In this document: positions 1 to 11,332 of the stretch, piece after piece
Layout of the letters: every line of letters starts with the position of its first letter
Numbering within the stretch: position 1 is the first letter of the stretch
Origin: Tetrahymena elliotti 4EA
Lineage: Eukaryota; Ciliophora; Oligohymenophorea; Hymenostomatida; Tetrahymenidae
Length of the DNA stretch: 45,568 nucleotides
Direction: 5' to 3'
Assembly: GCA_000231825.2 (NCBI GenBank)
Contig: JH720327.1
Coordinates: 11,268-56,835 of the forward strand
Translations under genes and position numbers: made by a program
Notes under the pieces: model-generated
Database searches by the model: none
What the model saw: the letters and a program-made list of their open reading frames with translations, nothing else
Told to the model about the DNA's origin: nothing

Positions 1-430
1 AGTTAGCAGGACATTAACAAGCAGTAATAACTGTTGATCCAGCAGCAGAAATACGATTATTAGTACAGGCTGTGCAAGTTGTGCTACCTTAAGCAGACCA
101 ATTGTTAGCAGTGCATATAGTACAAGCACTAGTGCCATCACTGGCACCACTGTAACCAGCAGGACATTAGCAAGCAATAGCAGCAGTAGATCCAGCAAAA
201 GAAACACGACTATTAGTACAGGCTGTGCAAGCACTACCATCATTAACACCATAATTGTTAGTAGGGCATAAGCAAGAAGCTAATGTCTTATTATCACCAA
301 CATTATTTATTCTACTGTTTGGACAAGGTTAACAAGCACCAGAAACAACATATTAATTTGCAGGGCAAGATATTGCACTTGCAAATCCAGCAACTGTGAT
401 GAGGACAAGGAGAGTTAATTGTATTTTCAT
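1..430 (-). CDS. Cys-rich surface (immobilization-type) antigen, 5' part only
   Basis: Read on the minus strand from ATG at 430 with TAA/TAG as Gln, the frame stays open to the window edge, giving about 143 residues of a longer protein. It opens with a hydrophobic signal peptide (MKIQLTLLVLITVAGFASA). A mature part follows with repeated cysteine motifs: CPxxC-like units, 'ACTxCTNxR', then 'AGST..I.ACQCPA'. These recur with a period of about 40-45 residues and are rich in Ala, Ser, Thr and Asn. This is the pattern of ciliate immobilization antigens (Ser-type GPI-anchored coat proteins), which cover the cell and ciliary surface. The C-terminal end, where a GPI signal would lie, is outside the window. 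No intron is seen in the visible part. Family assignment is firm from composition and spacing; which antigen gene it is cannot be told. Confidence 0.85.
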
Positions 431-744
431 TTCCTTAATGTAATTTTTATTTTTGAAAATTTTGTATTTAAAAATCTTTATAAATTTTTTAATGTATCAA
501 AACTCCCTTTTTTATAGCATTTTATTTATTAATTAATATAAATATTTTTCAAATAAATTAATTATCCTATTACTTTCTGATGGAGACAACTTTTTAATTA
601 TTTTATTTCTAAACCTGATATAAAAATATTAAATCTTTGAAGATTGATAGAAAATATATATTTCTTAAGTATTATTGAAATAACAAAAAATGAATAGTTT
701 CTAAAATTACTTTAAGGTTTTCATAACCCAGTGATGGTTAACAA
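431..744. other. AT-rich 5' flank of the surface antigen gene
   Basis: Nothing coding is seen. It lies upstream of the minus-strand antigen start and must contain its promoter, but no recognisable motif stands out. The composite repeat array begins near 745. Confidence 0.5.
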
Positions 745-1880
745 ATAATTATATTTTTGAATGAAATCTGATAAAAATCAGATTTATTTTACTCTCAATT
801 TTCATAAATGAATTGTAAAAACATTTGATTTTATTAAATCTAAATTTCATAATGAATATTGCATTTTATTTATGATGAATACCAATAGTTTTTAAAAATT
901 TTAATCATCATATGCCTTTTTAATTGAGAAAAATTTAGATTTCTTAACAAAATATTATTACTGATTTGACTAAAAATAATAAAAATCCCATTTATCTTTC
1001 ATAGTAAATTTTAATATTAGATTTTTAAAAACTTAAGAAAAATGGAAGTATTCACCATAAATATTTAAGTATTTTAAAAAAAGACTTTCTCAGTTTATGT
1101 TAGGAAAATCAAATAATATAATTCTGATTTTCTCCATCTTAGTGATATTGCAGTAAATGAAAGATAATATTAAACACTATTTCCTTAAAGTTAGATAATG
1201 AAAGTAAAGCTATTACAAATAAGTGATAACAAGTAACTTCTGAATTAGTCAAATATGAAAGAAGTAATTTTTTTCCAAGAAAACTTCTATTTATATTTGA
1301 AAAAAAATTGATTGAAATTGTAGGAAGTCTATGAAAATCTTGAATTAATTATAAGAATTTTATAAACAAATTATTAAGCAAAAAATACAATCGACTTATA
1401 TTTAATTAATTCTGATTTAAATTAATGAAGTTTCGACTACCTTGAGGATGAATGTTGAATATACAAACTAGATTAAAACATGCCTGATAAATCTTAACTT
1501 ATATATATTAAAACCTTGATTACCACAGAGCAGCTAATTGTGAGGTTTCTTTAAATAATGTAATTTGTTTATTTTCTCACTGCTTTATACTTTTTTGCAG
1601 ATTGGGGGTTGCAAAGTTAAAAGTTATATTTTATTAAAAGTGAATTTCTGTACTAAGCTGTTTAAATAAAAAACTGTTTGAAGACAAATTTTGTCAGAAT
1701 TTATTAATAATCCTTATCAATTGGAGACAAAATTTTAAGTTAAATAAAAAATGTATCTATTGTTTTTAATTACCCCTTGTACAATTATTTAAATTATGAT
1801 GTTTCACATAATAGTATTTTAATAGGAACAGGTTTTCCTAACAATATTAAATTATCTTTAAATTGTCTTCAAACAAACTT
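745..1880 (+). repeat. Composite array, block A copy 1
   Basis: First of three diverged direct copies of a ~1.0-1.1 kb block (others near 2990-4005 and 5872-7030). Landmarks shared in the same order are: the 12-bp inverted pair AAATCTAAATTT (836-847) and AAATTTAGATTT (931-942); 'aacttaagaaaaatggaagtat'-like text, here at about 1030-1050; a block near 1390-1430 containing 'aatacaatcgacttatattt'; 'ttttgcagattgggggtt' near 1594-1612; and 'aattacccc' near 1769. Stops (TGA) occur in all frames, so it is not protein-coding in the ciliate code. Confidence 0.85.
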
Positions 1881-1889
1881 AAAAGAAAG

Positions 1890-2850
1890 TGCATGATATT
1901 TCTTTTTTATTTGAACCAATCAAGTTTAGGTCAGCTATTTTAGCACTTCTTTAGTTCTCTTTATTATAGGTGCTGGTAGAGAAATTCACCGAATTATACT
2001 CTGCAATCACCTAACTAAATTGAATAAATTTTTAGTTTCATAAATCAAAAATAAGTTGATTTTCAAAATTCATGTTATAAAGTAAAAAATAAAGAAGATA
2101 ATCAATATGATTTTCTTATTCACAGTAGTTTTAGTTAAAATTCATTTTAATTATTTTATTTTTAATGGTGAATTTTATTACCCTATTTTGATTCTCATCA
2201 GTGTTTCATTTTGGTATCCTCCTTCATTATAAACAGTACCCACTAAATAAGCAAACAAAAAAATATGAAAAATAGATATTGAAGTTATTTTGTAAATATA
2301 TGAAACTTATTCCTGTATAAATAAAACATGAAAAATTTGCTAAAAAGGTAACAGATTTTGGCAACATTACAATAAACAAAAGACTTAACAATTAAAAAAC
2401 ATTCTCATTCAAACCAATCCAGTTTTAGTAAGCTATTTTAGACCTTCTTTAGTTATCTTTGTTATGAGGTGCTGTGTAGAGAAATTCACTCTATCATACT
2501 CTGGAACCACCTAAATTGAATAATTTTTTAGAGTCTTAAATCAAAAATAAGTTGATATTAATAATTAATGTTATAAGGTAAAAAATAAAGAATATCAATA
2601 ATTATGATTTTGCTATTAACAGTTGTTTTTTTTCATTTTAATTATTTTACTTTTGATGATGAATTTTATGACCCTATTTTGATTCTCATCAGTGTTATTT
2701 TTTATCCTCCTTCATCAAAAATAGCACTTACTAAATAAACAAACAAAAAAATAGATGAAAAATAGATATTGAATATATGAACATTTATTACTATTTATAT
2801 AAGCTAAAAAGGTAGCAGATTTTCACAACCTCATAATAAACAAAATACTT
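1890..2850 (+). repeat. Composite array, B repeats 1 and 2
   Basis: Two head-to-tail copies of a ~480 bp unit, split near 2397. Each carries, in order: 'agctattttag...cttctttag', 'gagaaattcac', 'actctg(c/g)aa(t/c)cacc', 'aaatcaaaaataagttgat', 'gattctcatcagtgtt', 'tatcctccttcat' and 'ctaaaaaggta'. Eight copies of this unit exist between about 1.9 and 8.35 kb, differing by substitutions and small indels. No conserved reading frame was found on either strand. Confidence 0.85.
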
Positions 2851-2851
2851 A

Positions 2852-2985
2852 ACCACTATTTTAGGGATTAAATAAAAAAAAATATTAAATTACATGTATT
2901 ATTTAAATTTAAAAAAGTGATTGATTGATTACTCTATTCTAATATTTTGAAGGTAATTAATTTGTATTTTTCATATTTATTTCTT
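2852..2985 (+). repeat. Composite array, tail block T copy 1
   Basis: A ~130 bp segment starting 'cactattttagggattaaat' and including 'aaaaaagtgattgattgatta'. It recurs with few changes at about 8358-8495. It closes the first and third A-B groups but is missing after the second. Confidence 0.75.
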
Positions 2986-2989
2986 AAAC

Positions 2990-4005
2990 TGACATAAATT
3001 AATTGTAAAAAACATATAATTTTATTAAATCTAAATTTCATAATACACGTTGCATTTTATTAATGATGAATATCAATAGTTTTTCAAAATTTTAATCATC
3101 ATATGCCTTTGTAATATAGAAAAATTTAGATTTCTTAATAAAATTTTATCACAAAAATGACTAAAAATAATATTAAAACTTAAGAAAAATGGAAGTATTA
3201 ACCATAAATATTTAAGTATTAAAAAGGACTTTCTAGGTAAATGTTAGGAAAATCAAATCCAATTTCAAATAATATATTTTTCTGATTTCCTCCATTTTAT
3301 TGTGATATTGTGGTCAATGAAAGATATTATTCAAGTAATTTTAATTATTCCTTAAAATTAGATAATGATAACAAAGCTATTTATTACTAATTAAGTGATG
3401 AAAAATAACTTCTAATTTAGTCAAAAATGAAAGAAGTAATTTTTTTCCAAGAGAGCTTGTGATTATATTTGAAAAAATATTGGGTTTATAATTTACTAAG
3501 AGGTTTTGGGGTTTTTCATTGAAATTGTAGGAAGTCTATGAAAATCTTGAATTAATTATAAGATTTTTGGAGACAAATTATTAGTCAAAAAATACAATCG
3601 ACTTATATTTAATTAATTCTGATTTAAATTAATGAAATTTAGGACACCTTGAAGATGAATGTATATAGAAACTAAACTAAAATATGCCTGCTAAATCTTG
3701 ATAATATACATTAAAATTTTGATAATCACAGAGTCACTAATTGCTAATTGTGAGGTTTCTTTAAATATGGTACTTTTTAAATTTTCTCACAGGTTCACTC
3801 TATTTTGCGGATTGGGGGTTGCAATGTTAAAGGTTATATTGTATTAAAAGTGAACTTCGGTACTAAGCGATTTAAATCAAAAATTGTTAAAATTGTTTGA
3901 AGACAAATTTGAAGTTCAAATAAGAAGTTTATCTATTGATTTCAATTACCCCAAGGGGTACAATTACAATATTTCAAACAATAGTATACCAATGGGAACA
4001 GGTTT
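2990..4005 (+). repeat. Composite array, block A copy 2
   Basis: Second copy of block A. The inverted pair is kept at 3027-3038 and 3123-3134, and the 'gattgggggttgc' block lies near 3810. The end near 'aattacccc' (about 3944) runs directly into a 5'-truncated B repeat. The acceptor-like 'tttgcag' of the other copies is 'tttgcgg' here. Confidence 0.85.
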
Positions 4006-5040
4006 TATTATACTCTGCAATCACCTAAATTGAATAAGTTTTAGTATCTTAAATCAAAAATAAGTCAATTTTCAAAATTGATGTTATAAGTAAAAAATAA
4101 AGAATATCAATAAATATGATTTTATTATTTTTTGTGGTTTTAGTTATATTTCATTTTAATTATTTTATTTTTGATGATGAATTTTATGATTCTATTTTGG
4201 TTCTCATCAGTGTTATGTTTGGTATCCCCCTTCATTAAAAATAGCACTAGCTAAATAAATTATAAAATAGATGACAAATAGATATTGTATTTATTTTGTA
4301 AATATATGAAAACTTCTTCCTATTTATATAAAACATGAAAAACCTGCTAAAAAGGTAAAGGATAGCAACATCATAATAAAGCCTTAACAATTAAAAATTT
4401 TTTTCATTCATACCATCCAGCTTCAGCAAGCTATTTTAGAACTTCTTTAGCTATCTTAATTAATGAGGTGGTATAAAACTAAATCTATTACTTTGAAATC
4501 ACCTAAATTGAATATGTTTTTAGAGTCTTAAAAAGAAGTCGATTTTAAAAATTCATGTTATAAAGGAAAAAATTAAAAATATAAATCAATATGATTTTGA
4601 AATTAACAGTTGTTCTAGTTATATTTTATTTTAATTGTTTTTTGTTGATGAATTTTGTCACTCTATTTTGATTCTCATCAATATTATTTTTTATATCCTC
4701 CTTCATTAAAAGCAAAACTCACTAAATAAATAAATATGAAAAATAGATATTGAATTTATTTTGTAAATATATAAATATGAACGCTTATTATTCTTCTTTA
4801 AATAAAACATGAAAAACAATGCTAAAAAGGTAAATAACTTTCACAACATCATAATAAACAAAAGATTTCACTCCTATTTTAAACTATTTTAAAGAGTGAA
4901 TTAAAAAACTTTTTCATTTGAACAAATCAAATTTTGCTATTTTAGAATTTCATTAGTTCTCTTTATTATAGATATGGTAGAGAAATTCACTCTATTATAC
5001 TCTGCAATCATCTAAATTGAATAAATTTTTAGAGTTTAAC
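4006..5040 (+). repeat. Composite array, B repeats 3-5 (3 and 5 truncated)
   Basis: Copy 3 (about 4008-4396) starts inside the unit at 'tatactctgcaatcacc'. Copy 4 (about 4397-4900) is near full length. Copy 5 (about 4905-5040) stops after 'ttgaataaatttttagag', where similarity to the unit ends abruptly. The two truncation points suggest unequal exchange or deletion within the array. Confidence 0.8.
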
Positions 5041-5871
5041 TTTTATATTTTTTGATTGAGCCTCGAGATGAAATAATTACTTTGATAAAAATGTAGAATT
5101 TAATATGTCTTTGTACTTGTAAGTAATTCTAAGTTTTCTTTAAATTGAATAGACACTTAACAATACTATATAATTTACTTTAGTGAATAATTAATAAGAT
5201 TTAGTTAATTTTATTCAAACAAGTATATTTTTTAAAATAGAGATCAAAAAATATCATCAATCAAATCATTTTTTGATTGTTATAAAATAAAAATTATTCA
5301 ACATCCATAAAAACCTCATATAATTCTATTATTTGAAATCAATGTATTTTTAGATTTCATTTTTCTTCAAATTCTACTACTCATTTTAAAATAAAAAATA
5401 ATTAGTTCTATTTAGAATAAAATTGAATTGAAATAAGTAGTTATTTTTGAAAAGAGGATATGAACTAGATGATATTTATCAAATTAATCCAAATTAGTAA
5501 CTTAAGATAAAACTATTACAAGAGGAATATTCATTCATGAGAAACTCTAATATTAATTAAAAATAGAATTTTAAATATATATTAAATTTAATTGTTAAAA
5601 TTTTATGTTTTTAATAAGATGGGAATGATTAAAAGATATTTAATAAGCAATAAATAAGGTAAAGTACTATGAATATGGATGAGAAAATCTGTTAAAAATT
5701 TATATTAGATAACTTTCCAAAATTAAATTTCTTAAATCATCTTTTAAATTAAAAGGTCTTCTAAAACTGATAAAATTTAATAGCTACTAATTTGTATTTG
5801 TTGATAATTTTTTAATTTACATAATATCATAAAAATCTTCAAATATATTTTTAATTCAAACATGGCGAAAA
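5041..5871. other. Unique AT-rich spacer inside the repeat array
   Basis: This stretch interrupts the array. Apart from the short C repeat at about 5640-5715 it matches nothing else in the window, and no open frame of useful length is seen. Confidence 0.5.
5640..5715 (+). repeat. Short dispersed repeat C, copy 1
   Basis: About 75 bp containing 'aagcaataaataaggtaaag' and 'aatctgttaaaaatttatat'. It matches 8696-8771 with a few substitutions and indels. In copy 2 the block belongs to a decayed reading frame; in this copy the frame is broken by an early TGA. Confidence 0.75.
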
Positions 5872-7030
5872 AATAATTATTTTGTCGAATGAAATCTTCT
5901 AAAAATTATAAAAATCAGATTTATTTTACTACAAATAAAGAGTAAAACATATGATTTTATTAAATCTAAATTTCATAATTAATATAAGTTGCATTTTATT
6001 TATGTTGAATATCAATAGTTTTTCAAAATTTTAATCATCATATGTCGTTCTTTCTAATAGAGGAAAATTTAGATTTCTGAACAAAATTTTATATCGACTA
6101 AGAATAATAAAAATCCCATTTATTTTTACTAATTAATAAATTTTAATATGAGATTTTTAAAAACTTAAGAAAAATGGAAGTATTAACCATAAATATATGA
6201 GTATTTCAAAAAGAACTTTCTAGTGTTATGTTAGAAAAATCAAATTAAATTTCAAATAATAGATAATTTTGATTTGTTCCATCTTAGTGATATTGTGGTA
6301 AATGAAATAATATCTAATACCATTTTTTACTATTCTTTATAAAGTGAGATTATGATAGCAAAGCTATTACAAAATAAGTGATGGCAAGTAACTTCTGAAT
6401 TTGTCAAAAATGAAAGAAGTAATTTTTTTTTCCAAGAAAACTTCTTATTATATTTGAAAAAAAATGGGGTTTCCATAATTTACTTAGAAGTTTTGGGGTA
6501 TTTAATTGAAATTATAGAAGTCTTTGAAAATCCATGAATTAATTATAAGAATTTTGGAGAAAAATTATGAAGTAAAAATACAATCGACTTATATTTAATT
6601 AATTCTGATTTAAATTAATGAAACTTATAATACCTTGAGAATGAATATAGAATATTTAAAAATATATGAAAATATGCCTGCTTAATCTTAACTAATACAC
6701 ATCAAAACCTTATACCACAAAGTAACTAATTGTGAGGTTTCTTTAAGCATTGTGCTTTTTTAATTCTCATAATTTCACTCTTTTTTGCAGATTGGGGGTT
6801 GTGAGGTTGCTAGGTTAAAGGTTATATTATATTATAATATATTCAAAGTGAATTTTGGTGCTAAGCGGTTTAAATCATTATACTTATTAATTAGAGACAA
6901 AATTTGAAGTTCAAATAAAAAATTTATCTATAGTTTTCAATTACCCCTAGGGATATAGTTATTTAAATTATGGTTCATGCAATAGTATTCCAATAAATAG
7001 GTTTTCCTAACTCAAACAAACTTAAATGAA
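5872..7030 (+). repeat. Composite array, block A copy 3
   Basis: Third copy of block A. It shares with copy 1 an extra left segment ('aaaaatcagatttattttact') not seen in copy 2. The inverted pair is at 5962-5973 and 6065-6076, and 'ttttgcagattgggggtt' lies near 6784-6802. It ends at 'ggttttcctaac' near 7010, as copy 1 does near 1845. Confidence 0.85.
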
Positions 7031-7032
7031 AG

Positions 7033-8350
7033 TGTATGATATTTCTTTTTTATTTGAACCAACCAAATTTTAGTAAGCTATTTTAGACCTTCTTTAGCTA
7101 TCTTTATTATGAGGTGCTGTAGAGAAATTCACTCTATTATACTCTGCAATCACCTAAATTGAATAAGTTTTTAGAGTCTCAAATCAAAAATTAGTCAGTT
7201 TTAAAAATTCATGATTTAAAATAAAAATAAAGAATATCAATAAATATGATTTTCTTATTCACAGTAGTTTTAGTTCTATTTTATTTTAATTATTTTATTT
7301 TTAATAATGAATTATATGACCTTAGTTAGATTCTCATCAGTGTTATTTTTGGTATCCTCCTTCAATAAAAATAGCACTTGTTAAATAATAATAAAATAAA
7401 TTACAAATAGATATTTTAGTTATTTTGTAACTATATGAACACTTCTTCCTTTTTATATAAAACATGAAAACCTACTAAAAAGGTAACGGATTTTGCCATC
7501 ATCAAAATAAACAAAATATTTGATAATTAAAAAACTTTTTCATTCAAACCAATATAATCATCTAACTCTATTAAGCTCTGCAATCACCTAGATCAAAAAT
7601 AAGTTGGTTTTAAAAATTCATGTTATAAAGGAAAAAACAAAATAACAATAAATATGATTTTGTTATAAACAGTGATTTTAGTTAAATTTCATTTTAATTG
7701 TTTTAGTTTTAATGATGAATTTTATGACCATATTTTGATTCTCATCAGTGTTATTTTTGGTATCCAGTACCCACTAAATAAATATGAAAAATAGATATTG
7801 AAATTATTTTGTAAATATATGATGAACACTTATTTCTATTTATGTAAAACATGAAAAAGATGCTAAAAAGGTAACAGATTTCACAACATCAGAATAAGCT
7901 AAAGACTTCACCCCTATTTTTGGAGTAAATTCAAAAACTTTTTCATGTGAATAAATCAAATTTTAGTAAGCTATTTTAGAACATCTTTAACTATCTTTAT
8001 TAATAAAGTGCTGATAGAGAAATTCACTCTATTTTACTCTGCAATCATCTAAATTGAATAAGTATTTAGGCTCTGAAATAATAAATAAGTAGATTTTAAA
8101 AATTCACAAGAAATATGATTTTATTATAAACAGTGATTTTAGTTAAATTTCATTTTAACAATTTTATTTTTAATGATGAATTTTATGACTCTATTTTGGT
8201 TCTAATCAGTGTTATTTTTGGTATCCTCCTTCATTAAAAATAGCACTCAATAAATAAATATGAAAAATAGATATTGAAGTTATTTTGTAAATATATGAAC
8301 ACTTCTTCCTGAAAAAAATACTAAAAAGGTAACAGATTTTCACAACCTTA
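7033..8350 (+). repeat. Composite array, B repeats 6-8
   Basis: Copy 6 (about 7033-7525) is near full length. Copy 7 (about 7530-7925) lacks the middle of the left part. Copy 8 (about 7930-8345) has a shortened right part. All keep 'ctcatcagtgtt' or a close variant and the 'tatcctccttca' to 'ctaaaaaggtaac' order. Confidence 0.85.
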
Positions 8351-8357
8351 CATTAAA

Positions 8358-8495
8358 CAAAAAACCTAACCACTATTTTAGGGATTAAATAAAAAAATCT
8401 TCATGTTCATTTATTATTAAAATTTAAAAAAGTGATTGATGATTACTCTATTCAAATACTTTGAAGAAAATTAATTTGTATTTTTCATATAAATG
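8358..8495 (+). repeat. Composite array, tail block T copy 2
   Basis: Second copy of the tail block (see 2852-2985). It marks the right end of the array; the sequence after about 8500 is not repeated apart from block C. Confidence 0.75.
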
Positions 8496-8695
8496 ATTTG
8501 TCATAACATTTTAAAAAATCACTAAAGAAAAAGCAGATTTTACCTTTAAAAAATTAGATTTAATTATGCAGCTTGTTATTACTTTGATTTCAAAAAATAT
8601 CTTTTATGGAATTTCTGGTAGTATGAAATCAATTTTATTACTTACTCTTCTTCCTCAATTAGGAGAGATGAGTAGTTAATTACATATAAAAAGTG

Positions 8696-9109
8696 TGGTA
8701 AGCAATAAATAAAGGTAAAGTACTTGAATTAGAGAAGAGACAATCTGTTAAAAATTTATATTAGATAACTTTCAAGGAATTACCAAGTATATATCATTTA
8801 ATCTTATCGAAAAGTATATTCAACAGTTTCTTAAATATTAAAAAGTAATGGTTGTGAATATACAAAACACAATTTATAAATCAACTTAGCAATGATAATA
8901 AGAAGGAAAGAGTAGCAGACATTAAAGAGCATATCAACAAAAGTATTGTAGGAGAAACTTGGTTCACATAGTCCAGGATATAACACCTTCTAATAGATTA
9001 AATCAGTCACAAATATAAGGAGACCTAAAATTAGATCCTCTTTAAAATAGAATTTCAGCATTCCCAATGGATAAATAACCCCATATTTTTTTGTATTTTT
9101 GTGTGAGCT
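8696..9109 (+). pseudogene. Decayed reading frame of unknown identity
   Basis: In the ciliate code this stretch gives protein-like segments in changing frames. 'GKVLELEKRQSVKNLYQ' is near 8717, 'NLIEKYIQQFLKYQ' near 8795-8840, and a longer segment containing 'KKERVADIKEHINKS' and 'VGETWFTQSRIQHLL' runs from 8858 to a TGA at about 9107. Base composition is less AT-biased than the surroundings, as in genes. At least two frame changes are needed to join the parts, and no start is evident. The left 75 bp (8696-8771) is repeat C. I do not recognise the family. It may be a relic of a multicopy gene or transposon, or an unmodelled multi-exon gene fragment. Confidence 0.35.
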
Positions 9110-10455
9110 TAATGAGTTTTTAATCTAATATTTACCATATTTCACTATTGGTATTTATTTAGCAGAAAAATAAAGAAATTGAAGTTAAAATTAAGTTTTT
9201 TTTCAAAATTAGATTTCAAATATCATGTGATAAAAATCGAATATTAACAAAATCGGTAATAGTTATATTTTATTAGAAACTATTTTTATCTTAATTTTTT
9301 ACAAATAATTTGTCTAAATTTAAGAAATTATGATGATTTAGTAAAAATGTTTAAATTAAAACAAAAATATTAAATAATTTTAAAAATATTGATAATAAAA
9401 TTTATTTAATAAATTGTTTTAAAAATGAAATAAAAGATTATTATTCAGTTTATTCAATATGAAGAATATTTTAATATTTGCCAAAATAAACTCTTACAAT
9501 TTCCACAAAAGTATTATTAATTAATTAAATTGATTAAACGACTATTTATTTGCTAATAGTATTTGATCTTTTATATTCATGATTTAGTTTCTCCTCAAAT
9601 AGAGATTAAAAATTACTCTTTTATTTTAATAAAAATATTCACCTATGTATGCCAATTTGTTGAAATTACCAATTCATTAGTTAAACTTAAAAAGAACTAG
9701 CAAAAAATTTAATAAGATTTTACTTATGAAAATTCTATAATGTATTATTTTTCTAATTAATTAATTAATAAAAATTTCATTTATGTAGTAGAAAAAAAAG
9801 TTTTTATACTCTAATCACAATCTATTTCATTTTACTGTAAGTCTCAATTCATTAATTCACTCTAAAAAGAACTAGCAAACAAATTTCATAGAATTAAGAA
9901 TTAGATAATTTATTAGTTTTCTAATTAATTTGAAAATAGCTTAAAAAATAATGGTTGATTTGATTTAAGAAAAATTTCATTGAGATCTTAGCAAAAAAAG
10001 TTTTTATCTCAAAAAACTAGGTTAATAAACAAAATTTTTAAGATATTTAGAAATTCTAAAATATATTCTAATATTTTTCTTACAATTTGGAACTTTGACC
10101 CTAAAAGTTTTATACAAAATTCTATATCCACAAATGAAAATATTTAGTGATATAAGATAAAAAAAGCAGATATATATAAATTTTATTATTTAACTATGAT
10201 CACAAAATAATAATGAGTATCCTTACAAACATTGATATTTATTATCAATTTGAAGGTATAGAGAAAAATATAGACAAATAAAAAGAATAATATATTAAAT
10301 TATATAATTACAAATCATTTCAACAATTCTAAAAAGAATTTAAAAACCATAATTTAAAGTAAATAAAACATTTATTATTTAGCAAGCTAGTTAGAAAAAA
10401 GACTAATAAATTTTCTTCATTAATAACTAATAAAGTGAGGAATAGTGCGTTCAAG
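9110..10455. other. AT-rich intergenic region with a weak direct repeat
   Basis: No gene is seen. A diverged direct repeat with about 185 bp spacing is visible near 9670-9720 and 9855-9900; both copies contain 'aaaaagaactagcaaa' after 'aattcatta'. Confidence 0.5.
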
Positions 10456-11332
10456 ATGAGTATGATAAGTCAGTCAACTTAAGATTCTGGTTCTGCATCA
10501 TTAGACAGTGATAGTAAATTTGATTTCAGATCTCGTTGTTAATACTCTTTAGAGTCTGTTTAACAAAGGCTAGACTATTCTAAACCTATGCAAGAAGCAT
10601 AACCTAGAGAAATGAATCAAAGCAAAATAACTTAAAATATAAAATTAAACGTTTTTATCACTTTGACTATCATATTTTTCTCCATATCTGCTTTCTCCTT
10701 TGTCTATTATTATTCAAGACCATCTTGTGATTAAAATGCAATAGTACCTGTAGCATATAATAAAGATAGCATTTAAAAGCTTTTTGATCCAGTCTAAGTT
10801 AATTACATTAAAAGCTATGAAGAATCTGCTATAGGGAAATATTTTTATTGGGATTTACTTGGTAACATTTTAAAGATAAATCTTCACACATTTATTAACA
10901 ACAATTATTTAAAATCAAACAGCTGAAAAGTATTTCAACATGATAGTTGAATAACTAAAATAGGTAGTTTGGATGGAGGAAGAAGTTATAGAATAATATT
11001 TTGATCATATCTTCTCATAAAATGATAGCTATATTATTAAAAAAAAGGTAACAAATTTCATTTTACTTTAACAGCTTGTGTGTATCTAAATATATTTAAA
11101 TAAAAATACTTTCTTCACTTAAAATTAAAAATACTTGCTTTATCAAACATGGTGCAGTCAAATTAAAATTTAAATTTCTAGAATCAAAAGATATTTAAAC
11201 AGCTATCATAATGAATATTTATAAATAATAAACTAGGTATGGAAATTAAGGGATAAGTGCAAAGATATTGAAGTAACTACTAATATATCTAATAAGATAA
11301 TCTGGAAATATAAAAACTGTTTTTGTAAATGA
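10456..11332 (+). CDS. Predicted single-pass membrane protein, unknown function
   Basis: Model: exons 10456-10861 and 10923-11332, a 61-nt intron (GTAACA...AACAG), 271 residues, stop TGA. The N-terminal ~60 residues are polar, Ser- and Gln-rich and lack a signal peptide. One transmembrane helix follows (VFITLTIIFFSISAFSFVYY, about residues 64-83). The rest is a polar C-terminal part, predicted outside the cytosol if the protein is type II. The intron is supported by the frame: it removes a TGA and rejoins a long open frame (DLLAEKYFNMIVEQL...). The last ~100 residues are AT-rich and look less gene-like, so the 3' end may be wrong; another donor at 11048 is possible. No family is recognised. 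Confidence 0.55.

Noticed and set aside
2160..2240. Minus-strand reading 'MKEDTKNNTDENQN...' in some B repeats
   Set aside because: The frame is open in some copies only; in others (for example B1 and B2) it meets TGA within about ten codons. Not conserved as protein.
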